A stretch of DNA of 16,426 nt from Bacillota bacterium (GTDB taxonomy: Bacteria > Bacillota > Clostridia > Lachnospirales > Cellulosilyticaceae): assembly GCA_023410675.1 (NCBI GenBank), contig JAEYPM010000079.1:1-16426 (forward strand). Direction: 5' to 3'. How positions within the stretch are numbered: position 1 is the stretch's first letter; the number at the start of each line of letters is the position of its first letter. The notes under the pieces were generated by a model that did no database searches, was not told the origin of the DNA, and saw only the letters and a program-made list of their open reading frames with translations. Positions 7,591 through 14,334 of the stretch are shown here, in pieces. A program made the translations under genes and the position numbers.

Positions 7591-8929
7591 GAAGAAATTT
7601 CTCTTAGTACATCCTGAAATTTCACGAACTAAATATAACTTTGCTGGTGTTATAGATAACGAACCCTTAGAGCTTGAGTATATTTCTGCTATGCTTAAGG
7701 AATATGGATATTTAGTAGAAATATGGGATGGGCAGGTAGAAAAAACAAGCTTAAAGCAGAAATTAAAAGAATACATGCCTCACTATCTTTATGTTTGTGG
7801 AAGAACAAGACAAGAGAACTTCATGAAAGAATACTGTCAAGAAGCTAAAAAATTATCAAGCAGTATAGTAACAATAGTTGGTGGCATTCATGTACAGTTT
7901 AACTATAAGCGGTTTTATACAGACTATGTAGATTATATTTTGACGACCTTTGATATTTTCAAACTTTTGGATATTATACAAGAAAAAACACTTTCAGCTA
8001 TTGATGGGATTTGTTATAAACAAAATGGTAGCTGGTTAAAAAATAATGATTGTGTATGTGAGATACAAAAGCTTCCACAGCCAGATAGAACTTACTTTTA
8101 TGAACATACAGACAGATATCGGTACCTTGAACTTCTGCCTTGTGCTCATGTTCGCACATCTTATTCATGTCTTGGTAGCTGCACTTTTTGTTATAGACAT
8201 CGTCTCAATGGTGGTGTTTATACGTCAAGGGATATCGAAGATGTTGTTCATGAAATAAAGAATATAAACTGCGACAATATATATATTATTGATGACGACT
8301 TTCTGGTTGATCCCAAAAGAATCAGACAGTTCACTCGGCTGATTAAGGAAAATAATATTCATAAAAAATATGTATGCTATGGAAGAGCAGACTTTATAGT
8401 ACATAACGAAGAGCTAATAAAAGAGCTTAAAGAGATAGGATTTTACTATATTCTTGTGGGAATTGAAGCAATAGAAGAACAATATCTTAAGAGCTATAAT
8501 AAAAGATCCCATGTAGACGATAATGCTTTGGCAATAAAGATACTTAATGAAGCTGGGATTAACATGATGGGGATGTTTATTGTGGACTTAAGCTACGCAG
8601 TAAGGGATTTTAGAAATCTTTATAGGTGGATAAAAAAGCATCAGCTTAAGCATACTGCAATTTCACTCTTTACTCCTGAACTTTCTTCAGATCTGTATGA
8701 AAGCTATAAGGATAGAATAATATCCGACAACCCTGAACATTGGGACTATCTGCACCTGGTAGCAAAGCCAGAAAAACTTAGTATTCAAGCATATTATTTT
8801 CACTATCATATTTTGCTAATTAAGCTATTTTTACGAGGCAAACGTCAAGGAATTTATGACTTTATGGATTATGGTTATTATATAAAATCGATGATAAAAA
8901 ATATATTTCGATTTGGGGGTGAACTATGA
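7580..8929 (+). CDS. Radical SAM protein with B12-binding-type N-terminus
   Basis: A 449-residue member of the large class of radical SAM enzymes with an N-terminal Rossmann-like cobalamin-binding-type domain (about 5-140). The segments LEYISAMLKEYGY and VTIVGGIHV are typical of that domain, although the DxHxxG cobalamin ligand motif of the methionine synthase type is absent, as is usual in this class. The 4Fe-4S/SAM motif CxxxCxxC is C197-LGS-C201-TF-C204 (SCLGSCTFCYRH). Relatives methylate, cyclise or couple unactivated carbons in lipids, tetrapyrroles and natural products. ATG 7580 has AGAGGT at 7567-7572; the gene overlaps its upstream neighbour by 11 bp and the phosphatidyltransferase by 4 bp (ATGA). 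Placed between a fatty-acyl ligase and a phosphatidyltransferase, it probably acts on a lipid chain or its precursor, for example C-methylation or chain coupling (inference). Confidence 0.85.
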   Translation: MNNKKKFLLVHPEISRTKYNFAGVIDNEPLELEYISAMLKEYGYLVEIWDGQVEKTSLKQKLKEYMPHYLYVCGRTRQENFMKEYCQEAKKLSSSIVTIVGGIHVQFNYKRFYTDYVDYILTTFDIFKLLDIIQEKTLSAIDGICYKQNGSWLKNNDCVCEIQKLPQPDRTYFYEHTDRYRYLELLPCAHVRTSYSCLGSCTFCYRHRLNGGVYTSRDIEDVVHEIKNINCDNIYIIDDDFLVDPKRIRQFTRLIKENNIHKKYVCYGRADFIVHNEELIKELKEIGFYYILVGIEAIEEQYLKSYNKRSHVDDNALAIKILNEAGINMMGMFIVDLSYAVRDFRNLYRWIKKHQLKHTAISLFTPELSSDLYESYKDRIISDNPEHWDYLHLVAKPEKLSIQAYYFHYHILLIKLFLRGKRQGIYDFMDYGYYIKSMIKNIFRFGGEL

Positions 8930-9600
8930 GTGAATATAATAAAAGCCCTATAAAGAAAGTTATACCAAGCAAGCTTGAAACAGGATTTCAACAGTTTTTG
9001 TATAAGCATGTAGGTAAACATATACCTAAAGATATGACGCCCAATCAGATGACATTTATTGGTGTGATGGGGGGCGTACTTGCAGTGGTCTCTACATTGC
9101 TCACAAATAGCTCATCTTTTTTCTTTATTGGCACGATTATTGGTCTTTTTATTCATTTGATCGCAGATGATTTAGATGGTTATATTGCTCGAAGTCGTAA
9201 TATGGCATCCAATGCAGGAGCTTATTTTGACTTAATCACAGATATTCTGTTTTTTACATTTTTAATGCTGGCATTTGGCTACACACCTTATGTAAGTTTA
9301 GAAATTATAGCTTTAGCTGTGCCTGCATATGGCATTATTAATGTAACAGCAATGAACTATATTATTTATTGCAATGAGTTTATATTTCCTAGAGTAGGAC
9401 CTATTGAGGCACATATAGGATCTGCTTTAGTGGCACTTTGTGGTATGATTTTTAGATCAAGAACACTATTTGGTGTCATGAATTTAAATATAAAAGTCTC
9501 AGATATTATAATAATAATTATACTTATTCCTACATATTATGAAATGATACGCTTGCAGATACAGCTGTTTTGCAGGCTGAAAAAAAGGGAGCATAAATGA
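8926..9600 (+). CDS. CDP-alcohol phosphatidyltransferase
   Basis: An integral membrane enzyme that joins a CDP-activated lipid or alcohol to a second alcohol, making a phosphodiester such as a phospholipid. The 224-residue protein carries the complete signature D-x2-DG-x2-AR-x8-G-x3-D-x3-D: D81, D84-G85, A88-R89, G98, D102, D106. These four Asp residues bind the two divalent metals. Several hydrophobic helices follow (about 106-125, 125-150, 160-175, 190-208). The alcohol acceptor (glycerol phosphate, serine, inositol phosphate, choline or other) cannot be told from sequence. GGGGGTGA serves as ribosome site, and the gene overlaps both neighbours by 4 bp (ATGA), the tightest coupling in the operon. 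It is not an obvious housekeeping pgsA or pssA, and its neighbours point to a special lipid head group (inference). Confidence 0.88.
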   Translation: MSEYNKSPIKKVIPSKLETGFQQFLYKHVGKHIPKDMTPNQMTFIGVMGGVLAVVSTLLTNSSSFFFIGTIIGLFIHLIADDLDGYIARSRNMASNAGAYFDLITDILFFTFLMLAFGYTPYVSLEIIALAVPAYGIINVTAMNYIIYCNEFIFPRVGPIEAHIGSALVALCGMIFRSRTLFGVMNLNIKVSDIIIIIILIPTYYEMIRLQIQLFCRLKKREHK

Positions 9601-10244
9601 TAAAAGATGTTTATATTGTACTAATTAAAGCACATACAGGACTGGGTAAAGTAGCAAGGAAAATTACAAAATATGACTATACGCATATAGCCATTAGCCT
9701 TGATCATTCACTCACTGAGTTTAAAACTTTTTCACGTAGAAGGCATTATCTTCCTCTTGATGCAGGATTTATGAATGAGTACCGTGATTTTTATGCTTTC
9801 GGAAAGCATAAAAAAGTTAAAATTAAGGTATTTAAACTTAGGGTGTCTGACGAGCAGTATAATGATATAGAACAGTTTATAGACCAGTGCGAAAAGGATA
9901 GGAAATATATATTTAACATATTTTCTATGATCACAATGCCTATTTTCCATGGATTTCAAATTTATAAGGCACATAATTGTATGTCTTTTACAGCAAGGGT
10001 TATTCAGTTAACAGGGCAAATCCCTTTTGAGAAGCCTTATTATAAATATTCTATCAAAGACTTAGATAACCTTTTGGAATCACATAAAATATTTGAAGGG
10101 CATTTACGAAGAAAACCTTCAGATGGCTATGAAAAGTACATGAAACGCCCAAATGCTTTAGAGGGCCTTGCTATGAGTACAAGACTAATTATTATATTGG
10201 TTAAGAGATTAATGTTTGATAAGAATAGCGATACAGAGATATAA
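9597..10244 (+). CDS. Permuted NlpC/P60 (YiiX/LRAT-like) papain-fold protein
   Basis: A 215-residue protein with the pattern of circularly permuted NlpC/P60 domains, in which the catalytic His precedes the Cys: H30 in YTHIAISLD and C128 in HNCMSFTARV. The N-terminus (DVYIVLIKAHTGLGKVARKITKYDYTH) resembles YiiX/YycO-type members. Families with this arrangement include peptidases, amidases and LRAT-type enzymes that move acyl chains from phospholipids through a Cys thioester. No signal peptide is present, so it acts inside the cell, which argues against cell-wall peptide cleavage. In an operon of acyltransferases, an acyl transferase or lipid hydrolase role is attractive but unproven. The start overlaps the phosphatidyltransferase stop by 4 bp. 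The C-terminal helix (about 190-207) is hydrophobic and basic and could sit on the membrane. Confidence 0.7.
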   Translation: MIKDVYIVLIKAHTGLGKVARKITKYDYTHIAISLDHSLTEFKTFSRRRHYLPLDAGFMNEYRDFYAFGKHKKVKIKVFKLRVSDEQYNDIEQFIDQCEKDRKYIFNIFSMITMPIFHGFQIYKAHNCMSFTARVIQLTGQIPFEKPYYKYSIKDLDNLLESHKIFEGHLRRKPSDGYEKYMKRPNALEGLAMSTRLIIILVKRLMFDKNSDTEI

Positions 10245-10268
10245 GCTGATTTTAAGGGGGAACAGTGC

Positions 10269-11129
10269 GTGAAAGTGAACATGTTATATCCATCAGATTA
10301 CTTCGATATAAAGAGACCTGATCCATGTTATGAGAATGAATATAAAACCATATGTAACATTCCAGAATTTGATATTATTTTCTATCAATACGATACATTC
10401 ATGTTAAGCGGAGAATTAATAACCTATCCCAAGACTTTATCACGTGGACTTTGCATTTATCGTGGATGGATGCTAAAACCAAAAAAGTATAAGGAATTAT
10501 ATGAAAAACTTCACAATCATCATGTCATACTCATTAATACACCTGAGGAATATGAAAAATGCCACCTGTTTCCAAATGTTTATGAGGATATAAAAAGCTA
10601 TACCCCAAAAACCATATGGTATGAGGAAGATCAAGAAATAGACTGGGACGTAGTTAATGATGCATTTAAAAAGTTTATGATAAAAGATTATGTTAAATCA
10701 GTTAAGGGAACTGATTTTCCAAAATATTTCATGACGCCAGTTAATCAAGAAAAAATGAAAGGTTATATTGACCAGTTCATTCAGCTAAGAGGGCCACTTT
10801 TTACTAGGGGCATTGTCATTAAAGAATTTGTAGGCCTAAAAAGATACTCAGGCATATCAAATGAGTATAGAGCGTTTTATATGAATGGACAAGTGGTAAC
10901 AGTTAGTAAAAACGCTAATCAGTCAGATGGTTGCCTTTATGTTCCAATGGAATTTGTTGAGAAGTTTAGAGGATTAAAGAGCCACTTCTATACAGTAGAT
11001 TTTGCTGAGTTAGAGGATAGCAAGTGGATTGTGATTGAAGTTGGAGATGGTCAGGTATCAGGGTTATCACCTGACCAGTATATATTTAAATTTTATGATG
11101 AACTTCGAGCCATTCTAGCTTCAAGTTAA
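10269..11129 (+). CDS. ATP-grasp domain protein, R2K-like
   Basis: A 286-residue protein resembling the R2K clade of ATP-grasp ligases, which couple ATP hydrolysis to joining a carboxylate with an amine or similar nucleophile through an acyl-phosphate. Visible motifs are MIKDYVKSVKG (137-147, probable ATP-binding Lys), IVIKEFVGL (182-190), NEYRAFYMNGQ (198-208, the conserved Arg region) and WIVIEVGDGQVSGL (253-266, with the metal-binding Glu near the C-terminus). I start it at GTG 10269, eight bases after AAGGGGG (10254-10260); GTG 10275 is an in-frame alternative. It lies 24 bp after the NlpC-like gene and is the last gene of the operon. A role in attaching an amino acid or small acid to the lipid head group would fit, but the substrate is unknown and direct evidence is lacking. 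Confidence 0.75.
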   Translation: MKVNMLYPSDYFDIKRPDPCYENEYKTICNIPEFDIIFYQYDTFMLSGELITYPKTLSRGLCIYRGWMLKPKKYKELYEKLHNHHVILINTPEEYEKCHLFPNVYEDIKSYTPKTIWYEEDQEIDWDVVNDAFKKFMIKDYVKSVKGTDFPKYFMTPVNQEKMKGYIDQFIQLRGPLFTRGIVIKEFVGLKRYSGISNEYRAFYMNGQVVTVSKNANQSDGCLYVPMEFVEKFRGLKSHFYTVDFAELEDSKWIVIEVGDGQVSGLSPDQYIFKFYDELRAILASS

Positions 11130-11136
11130 CATAGCT

Positions 11137-11742
11137 TTATAGATGCCTTGGAATGTGATCCCAAAGTTCCATTCGCGTTTTATAAGTAGTCAGTGCACGG
11201 ACTACATTATTATTTGGATTTGAAAATACAGTAAAAATATCTTCCTCACCAAAAACTTCACGTATCGGAAATGCAAGCTTTTCTTGATCTAAAGAAAACT
11301 GAGCATCAATCCCATTATTATTTCCTCTTGCATCAAGGCGAATCCACTTATTGACCTTATCAACATACACCCCATTGAGTCCATGAAGGACAAGATATGG
11401 GGACTTTTCGTCATCTAAAATAAGTCTTTGATAACAAAATCCAGTAGGGATTTTGTTTGCACGTAAAAGAGCAGCTAACAAATGGGATTTTGCAAAACAG
11501 ATGCCATGTTTTTCTTTTAACACCTCAGATGCTTTCAAGGTGATAGATTGAGCCTGAATATCTGCAGAATGTGCTATTTCATCACGCACATAATGGTAGG
11601 CTTTCTTAATATAGTCCATTTGACTAGAGCATTCAGTTTTAAGTTTTTCTGAAAGCAACTGTATGCTCCTTTCATTGTAATCAATAATCGATGTTGCATT
11701 TAGATAATCATCAATCTTATTAGATTCTAAGATTAAGTTCAT
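11137..11742 (-). CDS. Transglutaminase-like cysteine protease-fold protein
   Basis: A 201-residue protein with a transglutaminase-core domain (about 45-155). The triad is visible: C82 in HGICFAKSHLL, H120 in LVLHGLNGVYVD and D137 in WIRLDARGN. Bacterial relatives act mostly as proteases or amidases and only some cross-link proteins. No signal peptide or membrane segment is present, so it is probably cytoplasmic. I start at ATG 11742 because AAAGGAG is spaced eight bases from it; the in-frame TTG at 11763 is upstream of that ribosome site and unlikely. The stop lies 7 bp from the stop of the convergent ATP-grasp gene, with no terminator between them, so the two transcripts probably overlap at their 3' ends. 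The substrate is unknown. Confidence 0.82.
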   Translation of the reverse strand: MNLILESNKIDDYLNATSIIDYNERSIQLLSEKLKTECSSQMDYIKKAYHYVRDEIAHSADIQAQSITLKASEVLKEKHGICFAKSHLLAALLRANKIPTGFCYQRLILDDEKSPYLVLHGLNGVYVDKVNKWIRLDARGNNNGIDAQFSLDQEKLAFPIREVFGEEDIFTVFSNPNNNVVRALTTYKTRMELWDHIPRHL

Positions 11743-11776
11743 AAAAAGTACTCCTTTCTCCAATAAATATATAATA

Positions 11777-11804
11777 ATTATACATGATATGAATAAATAT
11801 TCAA
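11777..11804 (-). promoter_or_regulatory. Sigma-A-type promoter for the transglutaminase-like gene
   Basis: On the minus strand, TTGAAT (11804-11799) is followed after 16 bp by a perfect TATAAT (11782-11777). This lies about 35 bp upstream of the ATG at 11742. Confidence 0.65.
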
Positions 11805-11840
11805 TAAATTTCTTTATAAGAAATAAAATTATTATTTATA

Positions 11841-11871
11841 TTGACTTGGGGATAACACCATAGTTTATAGT
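11841..11871 (+). promoter_or_regulatory. Promoter with 19-bp spacer and internal dyad, MerR-operator-like
   Basis: TTGACT (11841-11846) and TATAGT (11866-11871) are separated by 19 bp, and the spacer contains an imperfect dyad (TGGGG-ATAA-CACCA, 11847-11860). The long spacer with a dyad between the boxes is the hallmark of promoters activated by MerR-family regulators. TTTATA at 11864-11869 gives an ordinary 17-bp alternative. No MerR gene is in the window. Confidence 0.4.
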
Positions 11872-11905
11872 GAAGGCAAGATAACAGGTGCTAGGAGGAT
11901 TTTAT

Positions 11906-11959
11906 ATGAACACCTACAGTAATTATGATCATAATCAACTACAAAAAGTGTTTATATAA
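11906..11959 (+). CDS. 17-residue ORF with a strong ribosome binding site, possibly a gene remnant
   Basis: ATG 11906 follows a perfect AGGAGG (11893-11898) at seven bases and lies downstream of the promoter at 11841-11871. It reads MNTYSNYDHNQLQKVFI and then meets TAA. I do not recognise the peptide. The strong expression signals with almost no coding sequence suggest either a small leader or bioactive peptide, or the 5' stub of a gene deleted or interrupted after its start. The latter seems somewhat likelier, because the sequence after the stop does not continue an obvious protein in any frame. Confidence 0.25.
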   Translation: MNTYSNYDHNQLQKVFI

Positions 11960-11968
11960 CAGACACTC

Positions 11969-11998
11969 TTGATAGTATATTTCCTTATTAATTATAAA
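11969..11998 (+). promoter_or_regulatory. Promoter for the propeller-lectin gene
   Basis: TTGATA (11969-11974) and TATAAA (11993-11998) are separated by 18 bp; TTATAA one base earlier gives a spacer of 17. It would give a 5' leader of about 80 nt that includes the hairpin at 12036-12073. Confidence 0.5.
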
Positions 11999-12035
11999 TT
12001 TTATAGATAGATCCACTTTATTAACCATTTTCCAA

Positions 12036-12073
12036 ACTCCTTCATATCATGTAGTAGTGTGAATTGAAGGAGT
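12036..12073 (+). promoter_or_regulatory. Hairpin sequestering the Shine-Dalgarno of the propeller-lectin gene
   Basis: ACTCCTTCA (12036-12044) is the exact reverse complement of TGAAGGAGT (12065-12073), which contains the Shine-Dalgarno AAGGAG (12067-12072). The loop is 20 nt. In RNA the upstream arm would act as an anti-Shine-Dalgarno and reduce ribosome access. This could give temperature, protein or ligand control of translation; it does not match a riboswitch class I know. Confidence 0.5.
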
Positions 12074-12083
12074 GATTTTATTT

Positions 12084-13403
12084 ATGAGATTTTATAATAG
12101 AAGATATATGCAGATTCAAAAAGAAGATAAAGTGGACAGTTCTATTTGTCCATTTTGTAATCATATGCTTCATGATCATGTAGCATTACAAGATGATGAA
12201 GATAAAGAAAAAGTACCGCAAGAAGATGAAATGCGTCAAAGTCTACAAGACATTAATAGAATCATGGCACTTATTGAACAAAGACTAAATAGTTATTATG
12301 TAGAACTTGAAAGGTATGGCATACAAAGGTTTATCATTCGTTCTATCTTTAGAAACATAGTGGTTTTTACATTAAGAGAAGGAACTAAATATACAGGGGA
12401 TATGCAGCAAACATTAAATGAAATGATTAATGATTATAGACGAGCGAATCCTATCATTATTGCAACCCTTAGAGGATATGGCGTGCCCAATAATCGAATC
12501 AATCAAATGATCCTTGCTATCATGCGTCTCACTTTGGAAAATATGGATGGAATAGATAATGGAGAGGAGAATGAACCTGGACCACAGCCAATGAATTGGA
12601 GTAATTGGGAAGATCTGGGAGGCATACTAACATCTAGTCCTGCTGTATCTTCATGGCAAGCTAATCGATTAGATGTCTTTGGAAGAGGTCAAAATAATGC
12701 TCTGTGGCATAAATGGTGGGACGGCACAGGATGGAGTGAGTGGGAAGACTTAGGCGGCGTATTAACATCAAATCCAGGAGCTGTATCATGGGGACCTAAT
12801 CGAATTGATGTGTTTGGAAGAGGTCAAAATAATGCTTTGTGGCATAAATGGTGGGATGGCTCAAGGTGGAGTGAGTGGGAAGACTTAGGGGGTATATTAA
12901 CTTCAGGACCAGCAGCAGCTTCATGGGGAGCTAACCGAATAGATGTGTTTGGAAGAGGTCAAAATAATGCCTTGTGGCACAAATGGTGGGACGGCATAAG
13001 ATGGAGCGAATGGGAAGATTTAGGCGGGGTATTAACATCAGATCCAGCAGCTGTATCATGGGGGGCTAACCGAATAGATGTGTTTGGAAGAGGTCAAAAC
13101 AATAGCTTATGGCACAAATGGTGGGATGGTACAAGGTGGAGTGAATGGGAAGATCTGGGGCAAGAAGCAATTAGTTCAGGACCAGCAGCTGCTTCAACAG
13201 CAGCAAATCGACTTGAAGTGTTCGCAAGAGGCAGAAACAATGATCTTTTATTTAAAACTTGGAATGGAAGTAGATGGAGCGAGTGGGAATCCCTTGGAGG
13301 CGTACTCACTTCAGATCCAGCAGCAGTATCATGGGGAAACAACCGCCTTGATGTCTTTGCAAGAGGTCAAAATAGTCATTTGTGGCATATTTGGAGAACC
13401 TAA
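12084..13403 (+). CDS. Protein with N-terminal helical domain and six PLL/AAL-lectin-like beta-propeller repeats
   Basis: A 439-residue protein. The N-terminus has a CPFCNHMLHDH motif that could bind a metal, then a charged helical region (about 45-160) I do not recognise. From W172 to the end there are six repeats of 45-46 residues with the pattern W-SEWEDLGG-LTS-P-A-SWG-NRIDVFGRGQNNALWHKWWDG, as in the fucose-binding lectin family of PLL and AAL, which form six- or seven-bladed propellers with sugar sites between blades. Glycan binding is therefore likely. No signal peptide or membrane helix is visible, so secretion, if any, is by another route. Repeats 2-4 are nearly identical; 5 is the most divergent. 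ATG 12084 is chosen over GTG 12072, which lies inside the ribosome site, although AAGGAG at 12067-12072 is a long 11 bases away. Its promoter and hairpin leader suggest translational control. Confidence 0.75.
   Translation: MRFYNRRYMQIQKEDKVDSSICPFCNHMLHDHVALQDDEDKEKVPQEDEMRQSLQDINRIMALIEQRLNSYYVELERYGIQRFIIRSIFRNIVVFTLREGTKYTGDMQQTLNEMINDYRRANPIIIATLRGYGVPNNRINQMILAIMRLTLENMDGIDNGEENEPGPQPMNWSNWEDLGGILTSSPAVSSWQANRLDVFGRGQNNALWHKWWDGTGWSEWEDLGGVLTSNPGAVSWGPNRIDVFGRGQNNALWHKWWDGSRWSEWEDLGGILTSGPAAASWGANRIDVFGRGQNNALWHKWWDGIRWSEWEDLGGVLTSDPAAVSWGANRIDVFGRGQNNSLWHKWWDGTRWSEWEDLGQEAISSGPAAASTAANRLEVFARGRNNDLLFKTWNGSRWSEWESLGGVLTSDPAAVSWGNNRLDVFARGQNSHLWHIWRT
12597..13400 (+). repeat. Six tandem repeats of about 135 bp encoding propeller blades
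   Basis: Six direct repeats, each starting at a tgg-agt-gag/aat-tgg segment. The block encoding DVFGRGQNNALWHKWWDG is close to identical at the DNA level among the first four copies. The high DNA identity indicates recent duplication or gene conversion and possible length variation between strains. Confidence 0.9.
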
Positions 13404-13422
13404 AAGACAAATTATTTTATTG

Positions 13423-13470
13423 AAATAAATTCTCATATAGTGTAATATTACACTATATGAGAATTTATTT
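13423..13470. terminator. 48-bp perfect palindrome, probable bidirectional terminator
   Basis: Two 24-base arms are exact reverse complements with the centre between 13446 and 13447 and no spacer; the core arm reads ATTCTCATATAGTGTAAT. It begins 20 bp after the stop codon and is followed by further T residues, so it should fold into a long hairpin and stop transcription of the propeller-lectin gene. No minus-strand gene lies immediately to the right, so the left-facing capacity may not be used. Confidence 0.7.
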
Positions 13471-13517
13471 TTAAAAGAATAAGTTTTGTATATTAAAGTT
13501 ATAAGTGGAGGTAAAAT

Positions 13518-14225
13518 ATGCTGAAAGATAATCAGGTCTATGAGAAGAAAAGAAGTATTTTTATGATTGTTAGCGTGGTACTTATTAGCTGCGGCGTAAT
13601 GGCTGTTAATGATGCTGTTATAAGTCCTAATTATGTTGTTAAATGTGTGCTCAAATTAGCATTATTTACAACCTTGCCACTCATATACTTTCAATATAGT
13701 AAAGATAGTTCTTTTAGGGATTTATTTAAAGGATCTAGGAAAAGTATGGGGGTTTCCCTTTTGATGGGTATTGGGGTCTACACTTTTATTATGGCATCCT
13801 ATTTTTTGCTTAGACCCTATTTTGATCTTGGCAATGTGATCATATACCTTGAAAATGGCATAGGGGTAAATAAAGATAGTTTTATTATTACAGCTCTTTA
13901 CATATCTTTTATCAATTCATTTTTGGAAGAGTGGTTTTTTCGTGGATTTGCATTTATTACATTAAAGAAAATAGCGAATCGAAAGGTAGCCTATTTATTC
14001 AGTGCTTGTTTGTTCTCTGCATATCATATTGCAATGATGACGAGCTGGTCTTCTGTAACTTTACTATTACTTCTTGTAGTTAGTTTATTTTTTTCTGGCC
14101 TGTTATTTAATTATCTTAATGAAAAAAATGGGCATATCTATGTTTCTTGGATGGTTCATATGTTTGCAAATTTTGCAATTAATACAGTTGGATGTATCTT
14201 GTTTGGCATTATAGATCTGACATAA
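13518..14225 (+). CDS. CPBP-family intramembrane metalloprotease (CAAX protease-like)
   Basis: A 235-residue membrane protein with about seven hydrophobic segments and the three motifs of the CPBP (Abi/CAAX) family: EEWFFRG (E137, E138, R142), FSAYH ending at H170, and HMFAN (H214, N218). These Glu and His residues form the intramembrane active site. Bacterial members include proteases acting on membrane-bound peptides, bacteriocin-immunity proteins and scaffolds. No bacteriocin precursor is nearby, so the role is open. ATG 13518 has GGAGG at 13507-13511 six bases upstream. The gene sits alone between the palindrome terminator and the next promoter. A weak promoter candidate (TATATT at 13489-13494) lies just upstream, but no -35 box is clear. 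Confidence 0.85.
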   Translation: MLKDNQVYEKKRSIFMIVSVVLISCGVMAVNDAVISPNYVVKCVLKLALFTTLPLIYFQYSKDSSFRDLFKGSRKSMGVSLLMGIGVYTFIMASYFLLRPYFDLGNVIIYLENGIGVNKDSFIITALYISFINSFLEEWFFRGFAFITLKKIANRKVAYLFSACLFSAYHIAMMTSWSSVTLLLLLVVSLFFSGLLFNYLNEKNGHIYVSWMVHMFANFAINTVGCILFGIIDLT

Positions 14226-14251
14226 AATAGATTCTATATTATTTAGATAAA

Positions 14252-14280
14252 TTTACACATTTTGAATAAAGTGATATTAT
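14252..14280 (+). promoter_or_regulatory. Sigma-A-type promoter for the STAS-like gene
   Basis: TTTACA (14252-14257) and TATTAT (14275-14280) are separated by exactly 17 bp, about 55 bp upstream of the ATG at 14335. Confidence 0.6.
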
Positions 14281-14334
14281 TGAGTGGAAGTATATCCATG
14301 AATATTAAAGAACAAATACATAGGAGGAAAATAA

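Larger units (their letters stand above)
11743..12083. other. Intergenic region between the transglutaminase-like gene and the propeller-lectin gene
   Basis: This stretch of about 340 bp holds, left to right: the ribosome site and promoter of the minus-strand transglutaminase-like gene; a near-palindrome (about 11808-11824, TTTCTTTATAAGAAA); a MerR-style promoter (11841-11871) leading to a 17-codon ORF with a strong ribosome site; a second plus-strand promoter (11969-11998); and a hairpin covering the ribosome site of the following gene (12036-12073). No longer ORF is present. Confidence 0.6.

Noticed and set aside
9597..10244. Secreted cell-wall NlpC/P60 endopeptidase
   Set aside because: No signal peptide or wall-binding domain, His precedes Cys (permuted type), and the operon context is lipid metabolism.
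13094..13342. Minus-strand and shifted-frame ORFs over the propeller repeats
   Set aside because: They are by-products of the repeated coding sequence and have no start signals.
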